From positions 372,001 through 436,000 of the forward strand of contig NZ_JABMLE010000003.1 of NCBI RefSeq assembly GCF_013205025.1: DNA of 64,000 nt, given 5' to 3'. Below the pieces are notes generated by a model. The model was not told where the DNA came from. It saw only the letters and a list, made by a program, of their open reading frames with translations, and ran no database searches. The translations under genes and the position numbers were made by a program. The first letter of the stretch is position 1. The number at the start of each line of letters is the position of its first letter. This document shows positions 33,614-42,593 of the stretch, piece by piece. Source of the stretch: Rathayibacter sp. VKM Ac-2857 (GTDB taxonomy: Bacteria > Actinomycetota > Actinomycetes > Actinomycetales > Microbacteriaceae).

Positions 33614-34552
33614 ATGAGCAGACGCATCGGCATCCTCGGGTACGGCCGGATGGGAGCGCCCGTCGCGCGGCGCCTGCGGGAACACGGCTTCGACGTGACG
33701 GTGTCGGACGTCGACGAGGAGGCGCTGCAGCGGGCGCGGGCCGATCGGCTGCCGACGGCGCCGGACGGTGCCGCGCTGGCCGCCCGCTCGGACACGCTGA
33801 TCACCGTGCTGCCGGGGCCGATCGAGTGCCGGGAGGCCCTGCTCGGCGCGGGCGGCGCGCTCGGCGGGCTGGCTCCGGGCGGCGTCTGGCTCGACTTCAC
33901 CAGCAACGACCCGCGGAGCGTCGCGACGCTGGTGGCGGAGGCTGAGCGGCGGGGGATCGGCGCGGTCGCGGCTCCGCTGCGGGGCGGGCCGGCGGACGCC
34001 GCGGCGGGGACGCTCGGCTTCTATCTCGGCGGGGACACCGCCGCGGTGCACGAGGTGACGGACGTGCTCGTAGCGCTGGGGCACGACGCTGCGACGCCCG
34101 TCGCGCAGTCGGAACCCGCGCTCGCGCACGTCGCGAAACTGGTCGCCAACACCCTCTGGTTCGGCCAGGTGATCGCCGTCACCGAGGTGCTCCTGCTGGG
34201 CCGAGCGCTGGGCTGGGAGCCGTCCGCTCTGCGTGGCGCGCTGCTGGAGAGTCCCGGCGCGAGCGCCTTCCTCGAGCGGCACGGGCCGGCGCTCCTCGCC
34301 GGCGACCGCATGCCCGACTTCCCGCTCGGCCGCGTGGTCGAGGAGCTGGAGACGGTGCTGCGCCTCGCGGAGGAGGCGGGGACGCCGCACGAGACGATCG
34401 CGCTCGTCACCCGCCTGCACCGGGAGGCCCTCGCCTCCTTCGGCGACGTGGACGGCGAGCTCCTCGCCGCCGCGCTGCTCGAGGAGCGGGCGGGCCGCCC
34501 CCTCGCGGCCGACGCGGCGCCCGGTCGGGGCGGACCCGCGGAGACCGGCTGA
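33614..34552 (+). CDS. NAD(P)-binding beta-hydroxyacid dehydrogenase-type protein
   Basis: 312 aa. The Rossmann motif IGILGYGRMGAPVARRLREH opens the protein, followed by LITVLPGPIECREALLG and WLDFTSNDPRS in place of the usual substrate motif. AKLVANTLWFGQVIAVTEVL holds the position of the catalytic Lys region (KLxxN). The family reduces or oxidises 3-hydroxy acids such as 3-hydroxyisobutyrate; the atypical substrate loop leaves the substrate open. Imine reductases share this fold. Confidence 0.82.
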   Translation: MSRRIGILGYGRMGAPVARRLREHGFDVTVSDVDEEALQRARADRLPTAPDGAALAARSDTLITVLPGPIECREALLGAGGALGGLAPGGVWLDFTSNDPRSVATLVAEAERRGIGAVAAPLRGGPADAAAGTLGFYLGGDTAAVHEVTDVLVALGHDAATPVAQSEPALAHVAKLVANTLWFGQVIAVTEVLLLGRALGWEPSALRGALLESPGASAFLERHGPALLAGDRMPDFPLGRVVEELETVLRLAEEAGTPHETIALVTRLHREALASFGDVDGELLAAALLEERAGRPLAADAAPGRGGPAETG

Positions 34553-34601
34553 CGCGGTCGTGGTACCACCCGGGCCTTCCGATCACCGGGTCGAGGACGT
34601 G

Positions 34602-34615
34602 CCCCCCCCCCCCCC
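34602..34615. repeat. Homopolymer run of 14 C
   Basis: An uninterrupted run of 14 cytosines between the dehydrogenase stop and the DUF1345 gene. Such runs are prone to slippage and to assembly error. Confidence 0.85.
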
Positions 34616-34655
34616 GCACCGCGGGTCGTCCCCCCGAAAAGCACTGCCGCGCTCC

Positions 34656-35285
34656 TCACCCTCCCTGGCTGAGGCCGGTGATCAGGTTGATGGCGACGGC
34701 GACGACGAAGGTGCCGAAGAAGTAGGACAGCAGAGCGTGGGCCAGGGCGATGCGCCGTGAGGGGGTGGAGGACTGGGTGATGTTGCTCGCGCTGTACGCC
34801 ATGCCGATCGAGAAGGCTGTGTAGGCGAAGTCGCTGTAGGACGGGTCCTCGTCCTGGTCGAAGTCGAAGCGGTGGCGGTCGTCGAGGTAGTACATGCGCG
34901 CGTATTTGAAGGCGTAGACGGTGTTGATGAGCGCCCAGGCCGCGACGACCCCGACGACCGCGAGGATCGCGGCCGCGGATCCGACGGGGTCCTTCTGCTG
35001 GCTGCGGAGGAGCGCGACGACCACGAGGACGAGGCTGAGGAAGGTGGCGGCGATGATGAGCGAGTCGACCAGCTTCCGGGACCGGTCCTCGTGGCGGGCG
35101 AGGTCGCGGTTGCGCTCGGGGCCGGCCGGCCACGCCGTCGACCAGGCCCAGACGAGGAACACCGCCGCGGCGATCGCCCAGCCGAGCAGGGGCGACAGAT
35201 CGGGGACACCGAGGAGCGCGGCGAGCGCCGCGACGACTGCGCCGACGAGTGCGGCGACACCGGCCTTGACGGACAGGTGGGACAT
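34656..35285 (-). CDS. DUF1345 membrane protein
   Basis: 209 aa. The family's central block is present: AALINTVYAFKYARMYYLDD analog WALINTVYAFKYARMYYLDD, then DFAYTAFSIGMAYSASNITQ and LLSYFFGTFVVAVAINLITG. Five helices are visible. DUF1345 proteins are inner-membrane proteins of unknown function. It follows the LuxR gene on the same strand with a repeat between them. Confidence 0.85.
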   Translation of the reverse strand: MSHLSVKAGVAALVGAVVAALAALLGVPDLSPLLGWAIAAAVFLVWAWSTAWPAGPERNRDLARHEDRSRKLVDSLIIAATFLSLVLVVVALLRSQQKDPVGSAAAILAVVGVVAAWALINTVYAFKYARMYYLDDRHRFDFDQDEDPSYSDFAYTAFSIGMAYSASNITQSSTPSRRIALAHALLSYFFGTFVVAVAINLITGLSQGG

Positions 35286-35350
35286 GACGGTTCCTTTCCG
35301 AACGGAGGTTCGTCGTCCGGTCGCGCAGCGCGGTGATGCCCCGCGCGGAG

Positions 35351-35395
35351 CTCACCCGGTCCGGACTCACCCGGTCCGGACTCAGCCGGCCCGGG
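35351..35395. repeat. 15-bp direct repeat, three units, spanning the LuxR stop
   Basis: CTCACCCGGTCCGGA twice, then the diverged CTCAGCCGGCCCGGG. The repeat covers the last codons and stop of the LuxR gene (stop at 35382-35384), so unit gain or loss could alter the C-terminus or the downstream spacing. Confidence 0.8.
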
Positions 35396-36392
35396 CTCGC
35401 GAGAGGGGGACGTAGAGGCCGGCGCGCTCGGCGCGGACGGCCGCGAGCGTGCGCGACGTGGCGTCCAGCTTGACCAGGATGTGCTCGAGGTGAGCGGCGA
35501 CCGTGCGGGGAGCGACTCTCAGCGCCCGGGCGATCTCGAGATTGGAGCACCCCTCGATCACGTGGCCCAGCACCTCGAGCTCCCGAGGTGTCAGGCCCCG
35601 CAGGCGTGTCGCGGGGGAGAGCACGACGACTCCGCGGGTCACTGCGGCCAGTTCTCTCTCGCAGGCCAGCACCGTCACCCGCACATAGCCGTCCGGCGAC
35701 TTCCGGCGTCCGCGGGGCCAGAGGAACGAGGCGTAGTTCCGCCCCTCGGCGAGGGCGTCCCTCGCGGCGTCGATCAGAGCCGAATCGGCGGTGAGCAGCT
35801 CGTCCGCGGAGAGACCCGGAAGCGAGGCGACGCCGTGGTCAGCGAGGAGGACCACGCCTGCTCCGGCTCCGCCGACGACCGAGGCCGACGCGGCGAGCGA
35901 GCGGACGGGGTCGATGCCCGAGGTGAGCGTCGGCACGAGTCGAGCGAGGCGTCGGCGGACCGCCGGCGACGGCGGTTCCGCGCTCCGGAACAGCACCGTC
36001 ATGAAGCCCACGTGCCGGCCCCCGTCCTCGAACAGGGCGACGGACAGGGTCTCGTGGAATCCCGCGGGGAGCAGGCACTCCGCCCAGGTCTGCAGGTCCC
36101 TCGGCGAGTAGGGCACGTCCGACAGGCTGAGGGGAGGCCGTTCGCGATCGGCGCCGGTCCTCTCGATGTCGTGCGCCATCTGCGGGCCGCTGAGGTAGCG
36201 GACGCAGGACTCGTCGAGGTCGGTGCTCGCGACCGAGCGGTACCCCGTGCCGTTCGGCTCGGCCAGTGCCAGCCACGCGCCGTCGAAGGGGATGTGCTGG
36301 TGCAGCTCGTCCAGCATCGCCTGCGCCCGCTCGCGGACCGGGCCGGGGCGCGCGGCCGTCTCGGCGAGCTGGAGCGCAGCAGTGCGTGACAC
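35382..36392 (-). CDS. LuxR family regulator with N-terminal GAF-like domain
   Basis: 336 aa. The C-terminal LuxR HTH is complete: GLTPRELEVLGHVIEGCSNL with EIARALRVAPRTVAAHLEHI and LVKLDATSRTLAAVRAERAG. The N-terminal 200 residues resemble a GAF-like sensor (FDGAWLALAEPNGTGYRSVA). It lies divergent to the dehydrogenase trio starting at 36622, about 230 bp apart, and is the natural candidate to control that trio in response to a metabolite or aldehyde. Confidence 0.82.
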   Translation of the reverse strand: MSRTAALQLAETAARPGPVRERAQAMLDELHQHIPFDGAWLALAEPNGTGYRSVASTDLDESCVRYLSGPQMAHDIERTGADRERPPLSLSDVPYSPRDLQTWAECLLPAGFHETLSVALFEDGGRHVGFMTVLFRSAEPPSPAVRRRLARLVPTLTSGIDPVRSLAASASVVGGAGAGVVLLADHGVASLPGLSADELLTADSALIDAARDALAEGRNYASFLWPRGRRKSPDGYVRVTVLACERELAAVTRGVVVLSPATRLRGLTPRELEVLGHVIEGCSNLEIARALRVAPRTVAAHLEHILVKLDATSRTLAAVRAERAGLYVPLSRARAG

Positions 36393-36621
36393 GGGACTCG
36401 ACCACCTCAGGACCGGGGGCAGGGGAAGCGAAGGGATTGTCCGAAGACCGTTGCTACTGGGGTACCACCAGGAGCCCCTTCACGGGGACCCCCTCGACGG
36501 CAGACCGCATCGGCAGGTCTGCCGATGGCGCTCCCTCTCCGCAGGGCGTGACATGGGCGTGTCGCGCGGTCGACCGGGCCGCGGAACGTTCGAGAGCACG
36601 TCGCGCACGGGAGGAACGAGC

Positions 36622-37772
36622 ATGAGAGCAGTCGTCTACGAGGGGCCGCGCACAGTCGCGGTGAGAGACGTCCCGGATGCGTGGATCGAGCGCTCCACCG
36701 ACGTGCTGGTGCGCATCACGACCACGAACATCTGCGGGTCCGACCTGCACATGTACGAGGGGCGCACCAGCTTCGAGACCGGGCGGTGGTTCGGTCACGA
36801 GAACATGGGCGAGGTGATCGAGGTCGGCGACGGCGTCGACAAGGTCGCGGTGGGGGATCACGTCGTCCTGCCGTTCAACGTGGCGTGCGGGCACTGCAAG
36901 AACTGCGAGCGCGGGCTGACCAACTACTGCCTCACCGCTCAGCCCGTCCCCGAGTGGGCCGGTGCGGCCTACGGATTCGCCGACATGGGACCGTGGGCCG
37001 GCGGCCAGGCCGAGCTGCTGCGGGTGCCCTGGGGCGACTTCAACTGCCTCCGCCTGGGAGAGGACGCGGAGGAGAAGGCCGCCGACTACGTGATGCTCGC
37101 CGACATCTTCCCGACCGGCTATCACGCGACGGAGATGGCGGGGGTGAAGCCGGGGACCAGACCGTGATCTACGGTGCCGGCCCCGTCGGCCTGATGGCCG
37201 CGCTGTCCGCCACCGTCAAGGGTGCGAGCAAGGTCATGGTCGTGGATCGGCATCCGGATCGACTCCGACTGGCGGAGTCCCTCGGCGCGATCGCCATCGA
37301 CGACTCGAAGGTCGATCCCGTGGAGGCCGTGCTCGAGCACACGATGGGGCTCGGCGCCGACAACGGCTGCGAGTGCGTCGGCTATCAGGCGCACGACCCC
37401 GGCGGCGACGAGCAGCCGAACCTCACGCTGAAGCGCCTGGTCCAGTCGGTGCGCTTCACCGGGCGGATCGGCACCGTCGGCGTCTTCGTGCCGCAGGACC
37501 CCGGTGGTTCCGACGAGCTCGCGAAGGAGGGGCGGATCGCCTTCGACATCGGCTTGCACTGGTTCAAGGGCCAGACCATGGGGACCGGGCAGGCGCCCGT
37601 CAAGAAGTACAACCGCCGGCTCCGCGACCTGATCGCCGCTGGAAAGGCGACGCCGTCGTTCCTCGTCAGTCACGAGCTGCCGCTCGAGCAGGCACCGGAC
37701 GCCTACGAGCACTTCGACAACCGCGACGACGGGTGGACCAAAATCGTCCTCAAGCCGGGAAAGGCGGCGTGA
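36622..37772 (+). pseudogene. Zinc-dependent dehydrogenase, glutathione-independent formaldehyde dehydrogenase type, frameshifted near 37155
   Basis: The first frame (MRAVVYEGPRTVAVRDVPDA...) holds the zinc sites NICGSDLHMYEGR, GHENMGEVIEVG and the structural-zinc Cys cluster CGHCKNCERGLTNYC. It ends early after GVKPGTRP. The continuation QTVIYGAGPVGLMAALSATV with NAD-binding GAGPVG lies in the next frame and runs to LKPGKAA at 37772. At CCGGGGACCAG one G is missing for the expected GVKPGDQ. Rejoined, it is a full-length family member (about 383 aa). The G-run makes an assembly error, or slippage, quite possible. Family enzymes oxidise formaldehyde or related aldehydes with NAD. The 3' end overlaps the next gene. 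Confidence 0.85.
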
Positions 37773-37774
37773 TC

Positions 37775-38239
37775 ATGGCTGGAAGAGCGGCTGCGGCTGT
37801 CGGAGTCGGCATCGCAGGGGTCGCGGTGGGCCTCGTCGCCCGCTCCCTCGTGAAGAAGGAACGGGAGTCCGACGGGGACGGGGCGCACCCGGAAGGGTGG
37901 AAGGCGGTCACCGTCCTGGGCGAGGCCCGGGACTTCGAGAGCGGCGGGTATCCCGAGCCGCTGGCGCGTCTGGCGGAGTCGCTCGAGATCCGGATCGATC
38001 CGGCCCCCGGCGACAAGGGCTTCGAGGTGCACGCCCGGGTCCGCGAGGGCGCCGATGCCGGGGCGGACGACGATCTGGAGAAGGCGCTGCGTGAGGCTCT
38101 GCGCGACGCCAAGCAGATCTTCGAGACGGGCGAGGTCCTGCGGGCGACCCCGAGACCGCACGGAGAACGACCGCGCACGCTGCTCGGTGGCGCGGTCGAC
38201 AAGGCAGAGGACGAGGCGAAAGGCGGAGGTGTGCTGTGA
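37775..38239 (+). CDS. Hypothetical protein with N-terminal anchor, between two dehydrogenases
   Basis: 154 aa from the ATG at 37775 (a GTG at 37769 overlapping the previous stop is equally possible). A hydrophobic N-terminus (AAAAVGVGIAGVAVGLVARS) is followed by a soluble domain: WKAVTVLGEARDFESGGYPE, LEIRIDPAPGDKGFEVHARV and DDLEKALREALRDAKQIFET. The soluble part resembles the cyclase/dehydrase-associated (SRPBCC-linked) accessory proteins found beside such dehydrogenases, from memory only. Its stop overlaps the next dehydrogenase start. Confidence 0.7.
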   Translation: MAGRAAAAVGVGIAGVAVGLVARSLVKKERESDGDGAHPEGWKAVTVLGEARDFESGGYPEPLARLAESLEIRIDPAPGDKGFEVHARVREGADAGADDDLEKALREALRDAKQIFETGEVLRATPRPHGERPRTLLGGAVDKAEDEAKGGGVL

Positions 38240-39405
38240 AGGCTCTGTGCTGGACCGGAGTGAACGAGCTCTCGGTCGAGACCGTCGAGGATCCCGGGAT
38301 CCTCAATGCTCAGGACGCGATCGTCAAAGTGACCCTGAGCACGAGCTGCGGCTCGGATCTCCACCTCCTCGGCGGGTACGTCCCGACCATGCGAGCGGGC
38401 GACGTGCTCGGGCACGAGTTCATCGGCGAGATCGTCGAGGTCGGATCGGCCGTGAAGAAGCACCGGGTCGGCGACCGCGTCGTGGTCTGCTCGTTCATCA
38501 GCTGCGGGAGGTGCTGGTACTGCCGCAACGAGCTCTACTCCCTGTGCGACAACGGCAACCCCAACGCGGGGATCCCCGAGATGCTCTGGGGCCAGGCGCC
38601 CGGCGGCTGCTACGGCTACTCCCACGCGCTGGGCGGGTGGGCCGGCAGCCACGCCGAGTACATCCGCGTGCCGTACGCCGACCAGGGCGCCTTCGCCGTT
38701 CCCGAGGGGATCAGCGACGAGCGGGCGCTCTTCGCCTCCGACGCCGCTCCGACCGGATGGATGGGAGCGGACCTCGGCGGGGTCCGGCCCGGAGACACCG
38801 TCGCGGTCTGGGGCGCCGGCGGTGTCGGGCAGATGGCGGCGCGCGCGTCGCTGCTGCTCGGCGCCGAGCGCGTCATCGTGATCGACCGCTTCCAGGAGCG
38901 GCTGGCCCAGGTCGAGCAGGTCATCGGCGCGGAGACCATGAACTACGAGACCAGCGAGGTGACGGCCGAGCTCCGCGAGCTGACGGGCGGACGCGGCCCC
39001 GACGTGTGCATCGAGGCGGTCGGCATGGAGGCGCACCGCGACGGACCCGACTTCGCCTACGACCAGCTGAAGCAGCAGCTGCGGCTGCAGACGGACAGGC
39101 CCACCGCCGTCCGCGAGGCGATCTTCGCTGCGCGCAAGGGCGGAAGCCTCTTCGTGCTGGGCGTCTTCGGCGGTTTCGTCGACAAGTTCCCCCTGGGAGC
39201 GGTGATGAACAAGGGCCTCACGCTCCGATCCGCTCAGCAGCACGGGCACCGGTACATCCCGATGCTCCTCGAGAGGATGGCGCGGGACGAGATCGTCACC
39301 GAGCACCTCGCCACGCACGTGATGCCGCTCAAGGACGGCCCCGCCGGCTACGCCATGTTCAAGGAGAAGACCGACGGGTGCGTGCGGGCGGTCTTCCGGC
39401 CCTGA
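38236..39405 (+). CDS. Zinc-dependent alcohol dehydrogenase (COG1063 type)
   Basis: 389 aa, GTG start in a GTGA overlap. Catalytic and structural zinc motifs: STSCGSDLHLLGGYVP, GHEFIGEIVEVG, and CGRCWYCRNELYSLCDNGN. NAD-binding site: VAVWGAGGVGQMAARASLLL followed by VIVIDRFQERL. It is the third gene of the trio. It belongs to the same superfamily as the frameshifted gene at 36622, with a different insert (NAGIPEMLWGQAPGGCYGYS). The paired enzymes suggest a two-step or two-substrate alcohol/aldehyde pathway; the substrate is unknown. Confidence 0.88.
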   Translation: MKALCWTGVNELSVETVEDPGILNAQDAIVKVTLSTSCGSDLHLLGGYVPTMRAGDVLGHEFIGEIVEVGSAVKKHRVGDRVVVCSFISCGRCWYCRNELYSLCDNGNPNAGIPEMLWGQAPGGCYGYSHALGGWAGSHAEYIRVPYADQGAFAVPEGISDERALFASDAAPTGWMGADLGGVRPGDTVAVWGAGGVGQMAARASLLLGAERVIVIDRFQERLAQVEQVIGAETMNYETSEVTAELRELTGGRGPDVCIEAVGMEAHRDGPDFAYDQLKQQLRLQTDRPTAVREAIFAARKGGSLFVLGVFGGFVDKFPLGAVMNKGLTLRSAQQHGHRYIPMLLERMARDEIVTEHLATHVMPLKDGPAGYAMFKEKTDGCVRAVFRP

Positions 39406-39469
39406 CCGTCGAGGGAGCAGGCTGAGGGGCTGCCCGCCGAACGGAGACCGACCGACCTGATGCGCCGGG

Positions 39470-39892
39470 CTAGTCGAGACGCCGCGAGAAGTGGTGCGCG
39501 GTGATGTCCATCCGCTCGCGGAGGTAGAAGCGGTGGGCCGCGTGCCGCTGCACACCGGAGTCGAGCTCGATGCTCGTGCAGCCCAGCTCGCGGCCGCGCT
39601 CGGTCAGAGCCGCGAGGAGGGCAGCACCGTGGCCGCGCGAGCGTCCCCCCGCAGCGGTTGAGAGGTCGTCGACGAAGAGCTTCCTGATCGCGCTGGTGTT
39701 CACCACGACCCGCCAGCCGGCGACCGCCACGCAGTCGCCGTCCTCGAACAGAGCGGAGAAGCGCAGGCCCTGCGGAGCACCCTCCCGCTGCACCTGCTCG
39801 AGCAGCTCTTCGGTGAGGTGCGGGCGCAGCTCGCGGAGGACAGGGAGAGCGGCAGCCCACCGCGAATCGCCGGGTTCCAGATCGATGAGCAC
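39470..39892 (-). CDS. GNAT family N-acetyltransferase
   Basis: 140 aa. The acetyl-CoA loop is SRGHGAALLAALTERGRELG, preceded by RKLFVDDLSTAAGGRSRGHG and followed by CTSIELDSGVQRHAAHRFYL. This is the standard GNAT order with a C-terminal beta-bulge region. Substrate unknown. Monocistronic. Confidence 0.85.
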   Translation of the reverse strand: MLIDLEPGDSRWAAALPVLRELRPHLTEELLEQVQREGAPQGLRFSALFEDGDCVAVAGWRVVVNTSAIRKLFVDDLSTAAGGRSRGHGAALLAALTERGRELGCTSIELDSGVQRHAAHRFYLRERMDITAHHFSRRLD

Positions 39893-39964
39893 GGCGAGGA
39901 GCCTAGCTCGGGCCGCCCGGACGAATGCGGCAGCGCACCTCAGTCTTCGGTCCGTGGAGGACGG

Positions 39965-40270
39965 TCAGAGGACTCCGACAGGAGGACGCCGATGCACCAC
40001 CGTGATCGGATGCGCGAGCACAGAGTCCTCTCCGAGGGACCCTCGGATGCTGTCGATCGAGACGACGACGGGATGGGGCTCCTCAGGCGCAGTGAAGCTG
40101 ACCACCTCCTGGTGCCCCGTTCTCCGACCCTTTTGGAGGGCTTCAGCGCGCTCGACCGCGAAGAGGTAGGGCGCGTCGCCGAGCCATCTCCTGATGACCG
40201 CGCTCTGCGGGACCATCGCGGTCCCATCCTGGCCCCAGTCCTCGCGCACCATGTCAGCAGGCTCCGTCAT
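39965..40270 (-). CDS. Hypothetical protein
   Basis: 101 aa. MVPQSAVIRRWLGDAPYLFA and HQEVVSFTAPEEPHPVVVSI look like a real small domain. No family recognised. It overlaps by 17 bp the end of a weaker leftward reading upstream. Confidence 0.5.
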   Translation of the reverse strand: MTEPADMVREDWGQDGTAMVPQSAVIRRWLGDAPYLFAVERAEALQKGRRTGHQEVVSFTAPEEPHPVVVSIDSIRGSLGEDSVLAHPITVVHRRPPVGVL

Positions 40271-40649
40271 GTGCTGAGCATGACATCCGCTTTCGACGGG
40301 CCAAGCCTGTCGGTACTGAGCGGGACGACGTCCCGTAGGGGGATCGTCTACCGGGTCGCGGGAGTGAGCGTGGGCGCGATCGCGATGCGTACACGACTCT
40401 CCGGTCCCGGAGTGACGAAGGCGAGAAGTCGCGCCAGGTGAGGTGCGACACGTCAGCGCGAGCGACGAGGGCGCTCAAAGTTTCTCCGGTGAAGTCGCGA
40501 CGCGGTGTCACGAGAACGATCGGATCAGCGTCCTGAGCCAGCAGCCACCTGATCGCGCGAGTGTTCTGAGACTCGCGACTCTCACCGTCGCCCAATCGCG
40601 AGAGCGCGACCGGAAACGGGAATGCATCTGACGAGATCGGCCCCTCCAT
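40254..40649 (-). CDS. Hypothetical protein, possibly degenerate at the C-terminus
   Basis: 131 aa. Residues of about 20-90 (NTRAIRWLLAQDADPIVLVT, DFTGETLSALVARADVSHLT, SLRDRRVVYAS) look protein-like and weakly resemble a helicase- or NTPase-type core. The last 40 residues are Arg/Ser-rich and uninformative, as after a frameshift. Could be a decaying gene. Confidence 0.35.
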   Translation of the reverse strand: MEGPISSDAFPFPVALSRLGDGESRESQNTRAIRWLLAQDADPIVLVTPRRDFTGETLSALVARADVSHLTWRDFSPSSLRDRRVVYASRSRPRSLPRPGRRSPYGTSSRSVPTGLARRKRMSCSAHDGAC

Positions 40650-40715
40650 CTCTTGATCCGAATCCAGAGCGATGGTCCGACACGGGCAGCACTCAGCTTT
40701 CCGCCGGTGTTGAGC

Positions 40716-40747
40716 GCGTCCCGTAAGTGGATCGATCAGCGGGACGC
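40716..40747. repeat. Hairpin element, copy 1
   Basis: Arms GCGTCCCG and CGGGACGC enclose a 16-nt loop TAAGTGGATCGATCAG. The loop length and its TAAG...TCAG ends match the copy at 42594. Confidence 0.6.
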
Positions 40748-40805
40748 TGAATCGGCATGTGCTGCCGTCTACGGCGTCGTGGTATGAGTGACGGGAGTCG
40801 CTCGT

Positions 40806-41645
40806 CTATTCCGCGAGTGCCCGCAGTGCGCGCAGGTGCACCGCTGCCCAGGAGCGGAACGGCTTCCACGTCTCGGAGATCTCGTCGATCGAGCGGTCGT
40901 CGCCGTAGCGCTTCGCGACTTCGTCGCTCAGCTTGCCCTCGTTGCGCGGAAGCACGTCGGGGAAGTTCGCGCCGCGGATCACGACGAGCTCGGCCGAGAA
41001 CGGCCCCATCCCCAGGATGCTCTGCACCTGGACGAACGCCTCGGCCGGCTGGAGTGAGCGCAGGTGGGAGCCGGAGAGCTGTCCGTCGAGGGCGGCCTCG
41101 GCGATCGCGTGCAGGTACTCCGCCTTGCGGTCGGGCAGGTCGAGGGACGCCGCACGCAGGACGGCCGGAGACGGGAAGGCTCCGTCGTCGCCGAGCTGCT
41201 GCGCGAGACGTGTCCTGACCGCCGCCGCCTGCCGGATCTGCAGCCGGCGCGACAGGACCGTCCAGACGGCCGCTTCGTAGGGCGAGAAGAAGCCGCACGG
41301 CCGGAACCCGGGGAGCCGAGCCTGCGCGTCCGCGATGACCTGGTCGCGCGCCGCAACGTCGGGCCAGCCTCGCCCATCGATGTCGATGGACAGCAGCCGA
41401 CGGACCTGCTCGGTCGCGGCGTCCAGATCGCCCGGGCCCTCGACCTCGATGCGGGCGGACGAGCCGTCCTGGGTGACTACGACGTCCACCCGCTGCCAGT
41501 CGGCATCGCAGAGGAGGGCGGTGCGGATGCCCGTGGCCTGCGGCTGCGACGCGAGCCGGTTGGGAGTGAAGCCCTCCCAGAACCGCTGGGTGGTGGCGAG
41601 CGACCAGGGCCCGACGATCTCGTGCACGGTCTCGAGTCGAGTCAC
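40806..41645 (-). CDS. DNA-3-methyladenine glycosylase II-like (AlkA family, HhH-GPD)
   Basis: 279 aa from the GTG at 41645 (GTGA overlap). The HhH-GPD fold is visible: CGFFSPYEAAVWTVLSRRLQ, then VQSILGMGPFSAELVVIRGA (helix-hairpin-helix, then the catalytic-Asp region DVLPRNEGKLSD) and PFRSWAAVHLRAL. The N-terminal beta domain fits AlkA. It removes alkylated bases in base-excision repair. The Asp-adjacent residues are atypical (NEGKL instead of DVAL), so activity may differ. Coupled to the monooxygenase-like gene upstream. Confidence 0.75.
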   Translation of the reverse strand: MTRLETVHEIVGPWSLATTQRFWEGFTPNRLASQPQATGIRTALLCDADWQRVDVVVTQDGSSARIEVEGPGDLDAATEQVRRLLSIDIDGRGWPDVAARDQVIADAQARLPGFRPCGFFSPYEAAVWTVLSRRLQIRQAAAVRTRLAQQLGDDGAFPSPAVLRAASLDLPDRKAEYLHAIAEAALDGQLSGSHLRSLQPAEAFVQVQSILGMGPFSAELVVIRGANFPDVLPRNEGKLSDEVAKRYGDDRSIDEISETWKPFRSWAAVHLRALRALAE

Positions 41646-42406
41646 GGTCGGGCCTCGTCGCTCCGAGCGACGGCAGGGCCGTCGGTTTCGGAGGGGATGG
41701 ACGAGCCGTCGGACGGTCCGTCGGCGGGTGCCGCATCGGTCGACCGTTCTCCGAAGAGGAAGGCCTCGCCGTCGGAGTAGTGGCTGTTCACGCTCATGTG
41801 CTCGGTGAATCGCTCGTCCCCGAACGCCGCTGTCAGATCGTCGGCCGAGCGCCACTGCACGTACTCGATGATCCGATCGCTCCGGAGATCGCGGAGGAAG
41901 CTCGTCGAGACGAAGCCGTCGAGGTTCCTGATGTGGTCCCGCGTCTCGCTCTCGTTGTACTCGGCCATCCACGCCTGCTTGCCCCTGACGGGCGCCAGTC
42001 GGATGATCTCGTGGGCCGGCGTCGACTCACTGCGCACAGGATCGACGGGGGTCGGGTCGTCCGGGCTCGCCGTCACCGAGAGGGTGAACCGGTAGATCCC
42101 CTCGTCCACGACCCACGTCGATCGCGTGCGGCTCAGCTCCGCGGCGAACTCCTCGGCGTCGCGGCGGCTGCGCCAGAAGAGCAGCCCCAGGAGGAGCTCG
42201 GTGCCGGGGGAGGGGGGCGGGCCGAGCACGCGGCCCTGCGCCAGCCGGATCGCTCCGCCGTACCCCGTCCTCGGACGCGCTAGTGCTTCCGGCGAGGTGA
42301 CCGGGCCGAACCGTTCCGACCCGGCGTCGCTCGGGTGCGCTTCTGCGCTGACCACGACGACGAAGGGGGACGCGTCGACGTCGACGGTGGCGCTTCGTGG
42401 GGACAC
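41642..42406 (-). CDS. Antibiotic-biosynthesis monooxygenase (ABM) domain protein
   Basis: 254 aa. Two ABM-like halves are visible: a degenerate first half (LLLGLLFWRSRRDAEEFAAE) and a better second half (RGKQAWMAEYNESETRDHIR, LDGFVSTSFLRDL, IIEYVQWRSADDLTAAFGDE). ABM proteins are small ferredoxin-like dimers that oxidise quinones or heme-like substrates; a two-domain protein can act alone. Its stop overlaps the glycosylase start. Confidence 0.72.
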   Translation of the reverse strand: MSPRSATVDVDASPFVVVVSAEAHPSDAGSERFGPVTSPEALARPRTGYGGAIRLAQGRVLGPPPSPGTELLLGLLFWRSRRDAEEFAAELSRTRSTWVVDEGIYRFTLSVTASPDDPTPVDPVRSESTPAHEIIRLAPVRGKQAWMAEYNESETRDHIRNLDGFVSTSFLRDLRSDRIIEYVQWRSADDLTAAFGDERFTEHMSVNSHYSDGEAFLFGERSTDAAPADGPSDGSSIPSETDGPAVARSDEARP

Positions 42407-42593
42407 TGACAGGGGAGGACCTCCGGGCTTCGAGGACGCCGGAGGTTTTCAGCCCCGGATCGACGCCGCCGGTGAGACGGGTCGACCACTCCGATGAGAA
42501 TCGGTCAGGCGATGAAGGTACACCACTTCCACGCAGTCATCATGGGAGCAGTCGATCGTCTGAGAAGGCGCCACGGTCGGACCGTGGTGCCGG

